Shown here in pieces: positions 1-6,816 of a stretch of 8,186 bases of DNA (position 1 is the first letter of the stretch; every line of letters starts with the position of its first letter). Source of the stretch: Limnochordia bacterium (GTDB lineage: Bacteria > Bacillota > Limnochordia > Darwinibacteriales > SLO01); contig SLOG01000227.1 in the NCBI GenBank assembly GCA_007132635.1, forward strand, positions 1-8,186, given 5' to 3'. A program made the translations under genes and the position numbers. The notes under the pieces are model-generated. The model made no database searches. It worked only from the letters and a program-made list of their open reading frames with translations, and was not told the origin of the DNA.

Positions 1-1377
1 AGTTTCGATCACGACATGGACAGGATTACCGTCCGGGCCGAGGCGCCAGCCTTCCGCACTCCGTTGGTCGAGGCCCATTTCGTCCAAAAGGGCGTTGGCT
101 CGATCCGGATCGTACTCGCTCGGGTGCAGTTCCGGCAGCGCAGCAAAGCCGTAGTATACCGTATCGATGATCTCGTCTCGATCGATGGCGTGGCTGACTG
201 CTAGGCGAAAACGACGATCGCCAACCACTTCTCGCCAGACAGGGTCATCATACGTTAGGTTAAAGAACAGCGCCGTGGAGTCCACGTGCATGTCCAAGAC
301 CTCAACGCGGATCCCTGCTCGTTCGGCGTTCTCAGCATAAAGCGGCATGCTCGACAGCGATGTTCCTTCTCGCAGTAAATCGATCTCACCGGTGATGACG
401 CGCATCACTTCAGCTTCTGTATCGCTTACGTCATAGGATTCAATACGGTCGATGTACGGCAGTTGGTTGCCCTCGATATCGACCCGGAAATAGTAGGGAT
501 TTCGCTCAAAGACCATCATACCACCAGGCCCTTCGACGCGGATCCACGGATACAGCGACGGGAATCCAATGGCCTGCGGACGGGTTAAGTGCCAGTTCAG
601 GGAGTCCTTCGCGGAGAACAGCCGGCCCCACTCATCCGCTTCGAGTTCTTCCTCAGCCAGTGCGTCGGCCATATCCTCAAGCGCCGTGTAGTCCGCATGG
701 AACTGCATCAGATGATGCTTCGGCTTGAGAATCTCTGTATAACCAACCCAACCCGCTACGGTGATTCCCCGTAGGAAGCCGCCGTAAGGCACCTCTGACG
801 TGATGGAAAAGGTGTAGTCATCAATGATCTCCAGCTGCATGGGTTCGGCTGTCGCCGAGCCGCCGCTGCGGTATTTGACCGGGAACATGGGGGTGATTTC
901 TGTGTTGCTCATCACATCATCCCAGGCAAACAGAACGTCTTCTGTGGTCACGGGTACACCGTCAGACCACTTCAGGCCCTTTCGCAACGTAAATGTAAAC
1001 ACACGATTGTCTTCGCTGACTTGGAAATCCTCAGCGATGTTGCCTCGCATGCCTTCAAGACCGATACCGGGAGCCATGATGAGTGGCTCATTGGCACCGA
1101 TAAAGATATCAGGCTGCCAGTTGGCGACTTTGCTGGCGACGCGCAGGGTACCGCCGTAGCGTCCGACTTCCCAATCCAGGTCTTCCTCTACGATGAGCAC
1201 ACCAGGGCCTACCACAAAGGGATTATCCGGGAGACGCTCTTCCACAGGCGGCAGCTCGCCGGCGGCTACGCGCTCGGCCAACACCGGGGACTCCTGGTAC
1301 TGAGCACCGGCTGTCAGAGTCAGGCTGATAATAAGAGCCAGGCCAATCACAAACACATGGGACATTCTAGGTTTCAT
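1..1377 (-). CDS. ABC transporter solute-binding protein, family 5 (3' end outside window)
   Basis: Extracytoplasmic binding protein of the peptide/oligosaccharide (SBP_bac_5) type, which delivers solute to an ABC importer. 459 codons are visible and remain open at the left edge; family members usually have about 550-650 residues. Residues 1-25 form a Sec signal peptide: basic n-region (K2, R4), hydrophobic core about 8-22, and AGA before Q26. There is no lipobox cysteine, so the protein is probably secreted or wall-retained rather than a lipoprotein. The segment LAERVAAGELPPVEERLP (33-50) and the YGGTLRV entry to the fold (74-80) are typical of one subgroup. TLRKGLKWSDGVPVT (130-144) and RRFRLAVSHAIDRDEI (388-403) are the family-5 hallmarks. 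Start ATG was chosen because GGAGG lies at a good distance upstream (about 1384-1390) and the signal peptide follows at once. Permease and ATPase genes are not in the window; they could lie beyond the left edge. The substrate is unknown; nearby sugar-type enzymes favour a saccharide, but this is inference. Confidence 0.93.
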   Translation of the reverse strand, partial: MKPRMSHVFVIGLALIISLTLTAGAQYQESPVLAERVAAGELPPVEERLPDNPFVVGPGVLIVEEDLDWEVGRYGGTLRVASKVANWQPDIFIGANEPLIMAPGIGLEGMRGNIAEDFQVSEDNRVFTFTLRKGLKWSDGVPVTTEDVLFAWDDVMSNTEITPMFPVKYRSGGSATAEPMQLEIIDDYTFSITSEVPYGGFLRGITVAGWVGYTEILKPKHHLMQFHADYTALEDMADALAEEELEADEWGRLFSAKDSLNWHLTRPQAIGFPSLYPWIRVEGPGGMMVFERNPYYFRVDIEGNQLPYIDRIESYDVSDTEAEVMRVITGEIDLLREGTSLSSMPLYAENAERAGIRVEVLDMHVDSTALFFNLTYDDPVWREVVGDRRFRLAVSHAIDRDEIIDTVYYGFAALPELHPSEYDPDRANALLDEMGLDQRSAEGWRLGPDGNPVHVVIET

Positions 1378-1462
1378 GCATCTTCCTCCTTCATTGTTTT
1401 GAAAACACGCAGAAAAGCTAGGAATCAGTCACCTCCTGACGGACTTGTTATGAGGTTGTCAT
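1378..1462 (-). promoter_or_regulatory. Leader of the solute-binding protein mRNA, with two Shine-Dalgarno sites and a small palindrome
   Basis: The leader carries two SD sequences. The proximal one (GGAGG, about 1390-1384) serves the ATG at 1377. A distal and stronger one, AGGAGGTGA (1437-1429), is followed by no ATG at usable distance. GTG at 1432-1430 would open a four-codon ORF (Val-Thr-Asp-Ser-stop). Non-standard CTG (1428) or ATT (1425) would be in frame with the main gene, 17 or 16 codons upstream, just after an in-frame TGA. Between the two sites lies the 13-base perfect palindrome TGTTTTGAAAACA (1395-1407), a possible operator half-site pair or weak hairpin. No riboswitch fold is recognised. 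Confidence 0.4.
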
Positions 1463-1468
1463 GATTAT

Positions 1469-1497
1469 ATTATAGAGGGTTTACAGACAATATGCAA
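1469..1497 (-). promoter_or_regulatory. Sigma-A type promoter for the solute-binding protein gene
   Basis: On the minus strand, TTGCAT (1497-1492) is followed by a 17-base spacer and a perfect TATAAT (1474-1469). A second overlapping TATAAT lies at 1469-1464, so the -10 region reads TATAATATAAT. The predicted transcript starts near 1462, giving a leader of about 85 bases before the ATG at 1377. The -35 match is only partial (TTG conserved), while the spacing and -10 are ideal. Confidence 0.7.
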
Positions 1498-1556
1498 CGT
1501 CGACTTTTCATGGGTTGTTTTTGTGTGCATGGTCCCAAAAACCCCGCAGCTCTTAG

Positions 1557-1585
1557 TTCGCCTGCGCGGGCATCTGTGGTATAGT
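1557..1585 (+). promoter_or_regulatory. Possible promoter of the rarD-led operon
   Basis: TATAGT (1580-1585) is a good -10. A hexamer 17 bases upstream, TTCGCC (1557-1562), is a weak -35. Transcription would begin near 1592, which leaves the SD AGGGAG (1605-1610) in the transcript and supports the ATG at 1620 as the start of rarD. The rest of 1498-1556, between this site and the divergent promoter, shows nothing I can name. Confidence 0.4.
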
Positions 1586-1619
1586 AGGGGAAAGCCCATC
1601 TGTGAGGGAGCGAAGAGGA

Positions 1620-2537
1620 ATGTCTGCTGTCAGTACGGAAAAGAACTGGGGATGGCTATACGCAGTTTCGGCCTACACCACCTGGGGTATACTGCCGTTG
1701 TACTGGAAACTGCTAGAGGCTGTGCCCCCTTTAGAAATCCTGGCCCACCGCATCGCGTGGTCGTTTGTGTTTACCGTGATTGTCCTGCTTGTAATCCGAG
1801 GGCGAACGGTATTCACTGTCCTGGCAGCCGCCAAACGGCACCTGGTCCCGACCCTATTGTGCGGTGTCTTGATAAGCTTTAACTGGTATACATATATATG
1901 GGCCGTCAATTCGGGCTTTGTGATCGAGGCCAGCATGGGCTACTACATCTGCCCGCTTGTCGTTGTCCTGTTAGGCGTGGTGGTGCTGCGAGAGCAGCTA
2001 ACTCGCTGGCAGATACTGGCCACGGGGCTGGCTGGCATCGGCGTACTGCTCCTAGCCCTCCAGTACGGACGCATCCCATGGGTTGCCCTCGTCCTAGCAG
2101 GAACCTTTGCCACCTATGGACTGGCGAAAAAACTGATTCCTGTCGATTCAGTCACCGGTTTGGCCTTGGAGACCTCGAGTGTGACCCCTGCCGCTGTCAT
2201 CTTCATATTGACAAATGAACTCCAGGGAACCGGAGCCATCACTACGCTGTCGTCGGCTACTGCAGTGACCTTAGCCGGTGCCGGTGTTGTCACGGCTGTG
2301 CCCCTGCTCCTATTTGCCCAAGGTGCTCGTCGCGTGAAACTGTCGACCATTGGTTTCTTTCAATATATCGCCCCTAGTATCACCCTGACACTGGGAATCT
2401 TTGTCTTTCGTGAACCGTTTTCTGTCATACATCTGGTGAGTTTTGGCTTCATATGGGTGGGGCTATTGGTCTTCACTCTCGCGAATTTCGGTATTCTAAA
2501 GACGCTGGATGCGGTGCAGGCCCAACCTAAGTTCTAG
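1620..2537 (+). CDS. rarD: RarD-type EamA-family membrane permease
   Basis: Integral membrane transporter of the drug/metabolite (EamA) superfamily, RarD branch; 305 residues, close to the approximately 296 of E. coli RarD. The E. coli protein is linked to chloramphenicol resistance, but its natural substrate is unsettled. About ten hydrophobic segments are visible. RarD landmarks: Y19-TTWGILPLYWKL (20-31), AHRIAWS (42-48), NWYTYIWAVNSG (88-99), ASMGYYICPL (104-113), GLAKK (167-171), TAVPLLLFAQGARRVKLS (225-242) and TIGFFQYIAPS (243-253), then REPF (264-267). An alternative GTG start at 1602 would add six residues. ATG is preferred because AGGGAG lies nine bases before it, whereas the purine run that would serve the GTG overlaps the probable -10 box. 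It is the first gene of the plus-strand run; the next starts 48 bases after its stop. Its link to the downstream enzymes is unknown: it may export or import a pathway metabolite, or just share transcription. Confidence 0.92.
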   Translation: MSAVSTEKNWGWLYAVSAYTTWGILPLYWKLLEAVPPLEILAHRIAWSFVFTVIVLLVIRGRTVFTVLAAAKRHLVPTLLCGVLISFNWYTYIWAVNSGFVIEASMGYYICPLVVVLLGVVVLREQLTRWQILATGLAGIGVLLLALQYGRIPWVALVLAGTFATYGLAKKLIPVDSVTGLALETSSVTPAAVIFILTNELQGTGAITTLSSATAVTLAGAGVVTAVPLLLFAQGARRVKLSTIGFFQYIAPSITLTLGIFVFREPFSVIHLVSFGFIWVGLLVFTLANFGILKTLDAVQAQPKF

Positions 2538-2585
2538 CGAAGCGCAGTCGGAATTCACAAACTTGGCTGGTGGGAGGTATCTGGA

Positions 2586-3323
2586 ATGGACAAAATGGCG
2601 CTGTATGCTGATCGGCTGCAGGCAGCTCTGCAGACGGTATTTCGTGAAGAGAGAGGCCAACTAGACCGCGCTGCGGCTCTAGCGGCGACAGCGATTGCGG
2701 CCGACAGGCTGCTGCACGTATTTGGAACCGGTCATTCGCACATGGTGGGCGAGGAATTGCTGTATCGGGCTGGCGGCCTGGCCTGCTGCAGCGCGATCTT
2801 GGACCCCCCGCTGATGCTGCATGTTGGAGCCGAGGCCAGCACGGGCAAAGAACGGGAGAGCGGGTATGCCAAAACCGTACTCGAACGCTACACTTTGACG
2901 TCCGGGGACCTGTTTTTTGTGGTGTCTAACTCGGGAGTGAATCCGGTGCCGGTGGAAGCCGCTCAGTATGCCAAGGAGCAAGGCCTGACTGTGGTGGCTC
3001 TGGTCTCCAAAGCCTACTCGCAGGCGGCACCCCTGCATCCATCGCTCTCGGTGAAGCTCATGGACGTCGCTGATTTGGTGCTGGATAACCACCTGCCACC
3101 CGGGGATGCCCTGATACCTGTGGGTTCGGGGCAGCAGAAGGCAGGCCCCGGTTCGACAGTCGTCGCCGCGGCTGTCTTTCATGCTATCTGCTTAGGAGCG
3201 ATCGAGCGTCTCGAAGCGCAAGGCCTTACCGCGCCCGTGTACATCAGTGCCAATATGCCGGGTGCAAAGGAGCACAATGCCGAACTCGTCCGGCGCTACA
3301 AGGGACGAGTGTATCACCTCTAG
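2586..3323 (+). CDS. UPF0309-family SIS-domain protein (putative phosphosugar-binding or isomerase)
   Basis: Cytoplasmic protein of 245 residues, normal for the UPF0309 / sugar-isomerase-domain family (SIS_2 type). A helical N-terminal stretch (1-40) precedes the SIS Rossmann-like fold. The phosphate-binding loop is FGTGHSH (46-52), the second SIS loop is SNSG (114-117), and further family blocks are PPGDALI (171-177) and ISANMPGAKEHN (220-231). GxGxS/SNSG loops bind phosphosugars in related proteins such as GmhA and MurQ; the reaction of UPF0309 members is not established, to my knowledge. The SD GGGAGGT (about 2571-2577) lies eight bases before the ATG. It follows rarD by 48 bases and precedes the Asp-box gene by 31 bases, so co-transcription is likely. 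The neighbours suggest isomerisation or cleavage of a phosphorylated amino- or ether-sugar, which is inference. No truncation is seen. Confidence 0.9.
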   Translation: MDKMALYADRLQAALQTVFREERGQLDRAAALAATAIAADRLLHVFGTGHSHMVGEELLYRAGGLACCSAILDPPLMLHVGAEASTGKERESGYAKTVLERYTLTSGDLFFVVSNSGVNPVPVEAAQYAKEQGLTVVALVSKAYSQAAPLHPSLSVKLMDVADLVLDNHLPPGDALIPVGSGQQKAGPGSTVVAAAVFHAICLGAIERLEAQGLTAPVYISANMPGAKEHNAELVRRYKGRVYHL

Positions 3324-3354
3324 CGGCGCAGCACAAAGATCAAGGAGGAACACG

Positions 3355-4416
3355 ATGGAACCAGTCTGTGTATACCATGATCCGCAGGAGTTTGCCGCGT
3401 GGCCGGCCAATGCTGGTCTGTGGCAGTGGGGCGATGAGATCCTGGTCTGCTATCACGTGGGGAAGTACCGGGAAGATCCAACGGGCCACAGTATCGACCG
3501 CACCCAACCGATCCGCAGTCAGCTCTCCCGCAGCCGCGACGGCGGCCGCACGTGGGCGGCCGAGCCTAGCGAAGCGTTCGATGCTCGGCTGCAGCAGCCG
3601 GCGATAGCACTGCCGGGCCACGGCATCGATTTTTCGCACCCTGGCTTCGCCCTCAAGATAGGCCGAGGAGCCGTCGACATCCGCAATGACCGGTTCGTGG
3701 TTTCCTACGACCGAGGCACCACATGGGAAGGCCCCTATGCGCTGCCGCCGGCCCTAGGGTACTGCACCGCACGCACCGATTACTTGGTGAACGGCGAGCG
3801 GTCCTGTCTGCTGTTCCTGTCGGAACGGGCCGACGAGTTTCCCATGGACCGAGCCTACGCTGCTCGCACAGACGATGGAGGGCATACGTGGTCCCGCGTG
3901 GGCTACATGACCGCCGATCCGGCCCGGTCGGTCATGCCTGCCACTGTGCGTCGACAGGACAGGATGCTGGTGAGTGCCCTGCGCCGCCGCGTAGCGGGTC
4001 CCGCGGAAACCAGTGCCGGGGATCCCCAGTCACCGTATGACCATGTCAACTGGATCGAAGTGCGGTTCTCTGCTGATGAAGGCCGGACTTGGGAATTTGC
4101 GGCCGTAGCGGCTGAGACCGAAGGTCCGGCCGGGGACAGAAACGGGAATCCGCCGGCCCTGGGCGTGCTGCCGGATGGCCGCTTAGTGCTGGCCTATGGA
4201 TACCGGGGAGAAGAGCCATCCATGCAAGGCCGTTGCAGTGCCGACGGTGGTTACAGTTGGAGCGAGCCCGTCCTGCTGCGGGAAGGGGCGCGGGAGGCGG
4301 ATATTGGATATCCCCGGCTCGCCGTACGTCCCGACGGGGCCGTGGTTGTTGTCTATTATTTCACAACAGAAGCGCGGCCCGAACAGCATATTGAAGCGTT
4401 GATTTGGAGACCCTGA
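3355..4416 (+). CDS. Asp-box beta-propeller protein, sialidase-like, cytoplasmic
   Basis: 353 residues with the fold signature of exo-sialidases (BNR/Asp-box propeller). Five Asp boxes of the S/T-x-D-x-G-x-T/S-W type are visible: S60-W67, S117-W124, T172-W179, S239-W246 and S295-W302. Their spacing of 55-67 residues fits one per propeller blade; a sixth blade without a clear box is likely. There is no signal peptide or membrane segment, so the protein should act inside the cell, unlike typical secreted sialidases. Candidate polar residues lie between boxes (for example R54, D92, R140-D142, E253-E256, Y281-Y283), but I cannot assign the arginine triad and Tyr/Glu pair of true sialidases with confidence. 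The ATG at 3355 has an AAGGAGG site seven to eight bases upstream; reading further upstream in the same frame only overlaps the SIS gene. It probably hydrolyses or otherwise converts a glycoside supplied by uptake. The substrate is unknown. Confidence 0.83.
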   Translation: MEPVCVYHDPQEFAAWPANAGLWQWGDEILVCYHVGKYREDPTGHSIDRTQPIRSQLSRSRDGGRTWAAEPSEAFDARLQQPAIALPGHGIDFSHPGFALKIGRGAVDIRNDRFVVSYDRGTTWEGPYALPPALGYCTARTDYLVNGERSCLLFLSERADEFPMDRAYAARTDDGGHTWSRVGYMTADPARSVMPATVRRQDRMLVSALRRRVAGPAETSAGDPQSPYDHVNWIEVRFSADEGRTWEFAAVAAETEGPAGDRNGNPPALGVLPDGRLVLAYGYRGEEPSMQGRCSADGGYSWSEPVLLREGAREADIGYPRLAVRPDGAVVVVYYFTTEARPEQHIEALIWRP

Positions 4417-4439
4417 GCTACTTAGAGAGGAGCGGGACG

Positions 4440-5687
4440 ATGTCCGACTGGATCCATGACGCTGCCGTACTGCGGGAGCTGGCGAAGACGTATTTCGATA
4501 TCGCGCGCAGTGATCAGAATGCTGAGAATCTGCGGCTGCATCGAGCTGTCAATGATCGGCAGGCCGAGCGGCCAGCCGTTCTGATCGAGGAGATTCCCTG
4601 GCACGAGATGAACATCAATGACGAGCTGACTCTGCAGTGCAGCGACGCATACCTGCGCTCGGTGGAGTGGTATCTGCGGACTAGCATTTACAAATCTCGC
4701 TACCTTCCCGCAGACATGGTGGTTCCCCCGTATATACCGGTTCAGAAGATCGTCCATTCCACCGGGATCGGCATTGAGGTGGATGAAGAGATCGTGGCCG
4801 CCGATGCCGGCAATCACATTGTGGCGCACAAATATAAGGATATCCTGCAGACGGATGCCGATTTGGAGACACTGCGATCCCCTATCCTGACCTATGATGA
4901 GCAGGAGACGAACCGGCGGTTCCAGCTGCTGGGGAACATGGTGGGTGACCTGCTGCCCATTCGCAGGGCTGGCATCGGATACTTGAATGTAGTCACCTGG
5001 GATGACATTTCGAGGTATCGCGGGGTGACGAATCTGCTGATGGATCTGGCAGAGCGACCGGACTTCATGCACCGCACTGTGCGAAAACTGACGGATATCC
5101 GGCTGGCTTATCTCGACCAGTTGGAGGCGCTGGGACTTTTTGACAATGATCCCTACAGCCTGCACTGCACGCCCATCAAGACAGCCGACCTGCCGACGGG
5201 CGAGGCGAAGGATGGCCATCTAACCCGAAAGGATGTATGGGGCCGTGGTGCGGCACAGATCTTCGCGTCCGTTTCGCGCACGATGCATGCTGAGTTTGAT
5301 ATTGAATACATGAAAGAGACCATTGGCCAGTGTGGGTTGAGCTACTACGGCTGCTGCGAACCGCTGGACAAGAAAATCGACATTGTCGAGGCTCTGCCTA
5401 ACCTGCGGAAGATCTCCATCACGCCGTGGGCCAACGTTGATGTCGCCGCTGAACTGATCAACACGAAGTATGTGCTTTCGTCGAAACCGAACCCGGCAGC
5501 TGTAGCTGTTCCACAATTAGATACGGATAATCTCAAAGACGAGATTACCCGTATTCTCGAGGCAGTGAAACGCCACGGCTGTTCGTGCGATATTGTCTTG
5601 AAGGACATCAGCACCTGCCGTAAGCGGCCACAGAACATCTTTGAGTGGGAGCAGACCGTGATGGGTTTGGTCAGGGATTTCGGTTAA
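4440..5687 (+). CDS. Uroporphyrinogen-decarboxylase-like protein (URO-D fold), first copy
   Basis: 415-residue soluble protein of the URO-D / methyltransferase superfamily, longer than haem-pathway HemE (about 350) and lacking its arginine-rich N-terminus, so it is not a haem enzyme. Family blocks: EEIPWHEMN (50-58), VVPPYIPVQK (94-103), WGRGAAQIFASVS (267-279), YYGCCEPLDKKIDI (302-315), LPNLRKISITPW (319-330) and HGCSCD (379-384). The YGCCEPL block sits where corrinoid/coenzyme-M methyltransferases such as MtaA carry a zinc-binding His-x-Cys; here the His position is Gly304 while Cys305-Cys306 remain. Zinc or cobalamin binding is therefore possible but unproven. ATG at 4440 has AGGAG (4428-4432) seven bases before it; an upstream in-frame TTG at 4404 would overlap the preceding gene and is less likely. 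It is the last gene of the run, 23 bases after the Asp-box gene. A methyl-transfer or decarboxylation step in the same pathway is the best guess. Confidence 0.87.
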   Translation: MSDWIHDAAVLRELAKTYFDIARSDQNAENLRLHRAVNDRQAERPAVLIEEIPWHEMNINDELTLQCSDAYLRSVEWYLRTSIYKSRYLPADMVVPPYIPVQKIVHSTGIGIEVDEEIVAADAGNHIVAHKYKDILQTDADLETLRSPILTYDEQETNRRFQLLGNMVGDLLPIRRAGIGYLNVVTWDDISRYRGVTNLLMDLAERPDFMHRTVRKLTDIRLAYLDQLEALGLFDNDPYSLHCTPIKTADLPTGEAKDGHLTRKDVWGRGAAQIFASVSRTMHAEFDIEYMKETIGQCGLSYYGCCEPLDKKIDIVEALPNLRKISITPWANVDVAAELINTKYVLSSKPNPAAVAVPQLDTDNLKDEITRILEAVKRHGCSCDIVLKDISTCRKRPQNIFEWEQTVMGLVRDFG

Positions 5688-5692
5688 CTGGC

Positions 5693-6721
5693 CTATTCCA
5701 ACTCCCGAAAGGCATCCACCAGCCGTTTTGCCTCATCCTTAGTTTCGGCTTCGGCCTGCAGGACCACTCGCGCTCTAGCCGGGAGATTCTGTACCCATGT
5801 CCGAGGGTCTCCGTCGCCAGCCCACGCGTGCATCTGCACCACGGTGTCCGCAAAGAATTCGTACGCCTCCAGCAGCACCTCTGGCGGCTGCACGAGATTC
5901 AGAAGCCGCAGATCTGGGATCTGCTGTAATAGCTCCCATTGATGCTGAGCGTTGGCGCAGCAGTGGATGCCCAAGCCGCCGTAACGCGCCGAGAGCGCCT
6001 CCAAATTCGGCAGCGAAAACTGCCGGAACATCTCTGAACTGAGAGCGCCAATTTCGTCTTCCGAAAGGGTCATGCCACTGTCCATGAAGTAGTCGGGGAA
6101 GTGGGCAATATATTCCGTGCCGTAACGAGCGAACCACTCATCGAGAAAGGCTGTAAGCAGTTCCTGTACCTTGCCAGTCAGCTCCAAGACTGCTTCTGGT
6201 GCTGTCAGCATCGCGGGGTAGAAGTCGTTTTTGTCCCAGATAAGCGCAGCGATGTCAATCGGGCTCTGGATGTCCGGCAGCCGAACAAGGGCCTGGTTAT
6301 CGGTGCGCTCCCGCAGCCGGTCGGCTAAGTTGAACAAATCAGCTAAAGGTGTGGCGGCGACGTCAGGTACGCGCAGCTTCGCCGCTTCAGCTGCCGAATG
6401 TACGCAAGGCAGGGCAAACGGCATGTTCTCTGCCGAACGGTGTACACTGCACCCAAAGGCTTCGGCGAAAATCTCCGTGCCAGTGAAGACGTCCAAGAAC
6501 GGTAGTTTATGGTCATCCAGCCACTCCATTTGGTTCACGAGACTTTCATATTTTGCCACCGCCCATTCCAACCTCAGGTCGTATTGATCCGGATGCGGCT
6601 GGGGACGCGTCAAGCTGTTGTCCTGCCAGTGTACGAGGTAAAGCCTTTTCGATTCGCCCTGCATCGAGAAGCACTGTCTCCATTGGGCCTTTCGTTTCTC
6701 TAACTGTGTATCCATAGCCAT
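5693..6721 (-). CDS. Uroporphyrinogen-decarboxylase-like protein (URO-D fold), second, divergent copy
   Basis: 342-residue soluble protein of the same superfamily as the gene ending at 5687, but very different in sequence. Blocks: FPDYFMDSGMTLSEDEIG (208-225), SSEMFRQFSLPNLEAL (228-243), GIHCCANAQHQW (251-262) and IPDLRLLNLVQPPE (268-281). H253-C254-C255 matches the His-x-Cys zinc motif of MtaA/MtbA-type methyltransferases. No cysteine follows it, so a third ligand, if any, would have to be another residue such as H260 or H298. The C-terminal half aligns in order with the first copy (IHCC with YGCC, then IPDLR with LPNLR). The ATG at 6721 has GGAGGT (6732-6727) five bases upstream; a second ATG at 6715 is an alternative start, spaced 11 bases from the same site. 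It is transcribed toward the first copy and away from the AraC gene, which may control it. The reaction is unknown. Confidence 0.85.
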   Translation of the reverse strand: MAMDTQLEKRKAQWRQCFSMQGESKRLYLVHWQDNSLTRPQPHPDQYDLRLEWAVAKYESLVNQMEWLDDHKLPFLDVFTGTEIFAEAFGCSVHRSAENMPFALPCVHSAAEAAKLRVPDVAATPLADLFNLADRLRERTDNQALVRLPDIQSPIDIAALIWDKNDFYPAMLTAPEAVLELTGKVQELLTAFLDEWFARYGTEYIAHFPDYFMDSGMTLSEDEIGALSSEMFRQFSLPNLEALSARYGGLGIHCCANAQHQWELLQQIPDLRLLNLVQPPEVLLEAYEFFADTVVQMHAWAGDGDPRTWVQNLPARARVVLQAEAETKDEAKRLVDAFRELE

Positions 6722-6816
6722 TCGCTACCTCCAAACTGTTAACTTTGTTATCTATTATCGCACTTTCTGCCGCGGAGTGCATTTACTTTAACGCCATAGT
6801 CTTGTAGTATAGTGAC
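6722..6816. promoter_or_regulatory. Divergent control region between the second URO-D-like gene and the AraC regulator
   Basis: This 95-base region must hold both promoters. On the minus strand GATAAT (6759-6754) is a good -10, but no convincing -35 lies 16-18 bases upstream, as expected for an activator-dependent promoter. On the plus strand TATAGT (6808-6813) ends only three bases before the AraC ATG. A short inverted repeat, TAACTTTGTTA (6740-6750), overlapping GTTAAC (6738-6743), lies between the minus-strand -10 and its SD and could be an operator. A direct-repeat AraC site is not obvious. Confidence 0.45.

Noticed and set aside
1021..1464. 147-codon plus-strand frame opposite the solute-binding protein start
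   Set aside because: It is antisense to a well-supported gene and its promoter, without SD or protein-like composition.
2679..3182. 167-codon minus-strand frame opposite the SIS gene
   Set aside because: Cysteine-, histidine- and arginine-rich shadow translation with no SD or known motif.
3247..3354. N-terminal extension of the Asp-box protein into the SIS gene
   Set aside because: The ATG at 3355 has a strong SD at the right distance; the extension would overlap the conserved C-terminus of the SIS gene and looks unlike a domain or signal peptide.
4422..5219. 265-codon open frame on the minus strand opposite the first URO-D-like gene
   Set aside because: It lies wholly antisense to a gene with clear family motifs, has no SD, and its translation shows no recognisable domain; it follows from the codon pattern of the sense gene.
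4440..5687. Haem biosynthesis HemE (true uroporphyrinogen decarboxylase)
   Set aside because: Too long, lacks the conserved arginine-rich N-terminal block of HemE, and carries the Cys-Cys block typical of URO-D-like proteins; no other haem genes are nearby.
5738..5760. GGC-TTCG-GCC mini-hairpin near the convergent gene ends, considered as a terminator
   Set aside because: Only three base pairs, inside coding sequence, and with no following T-run in either direction.
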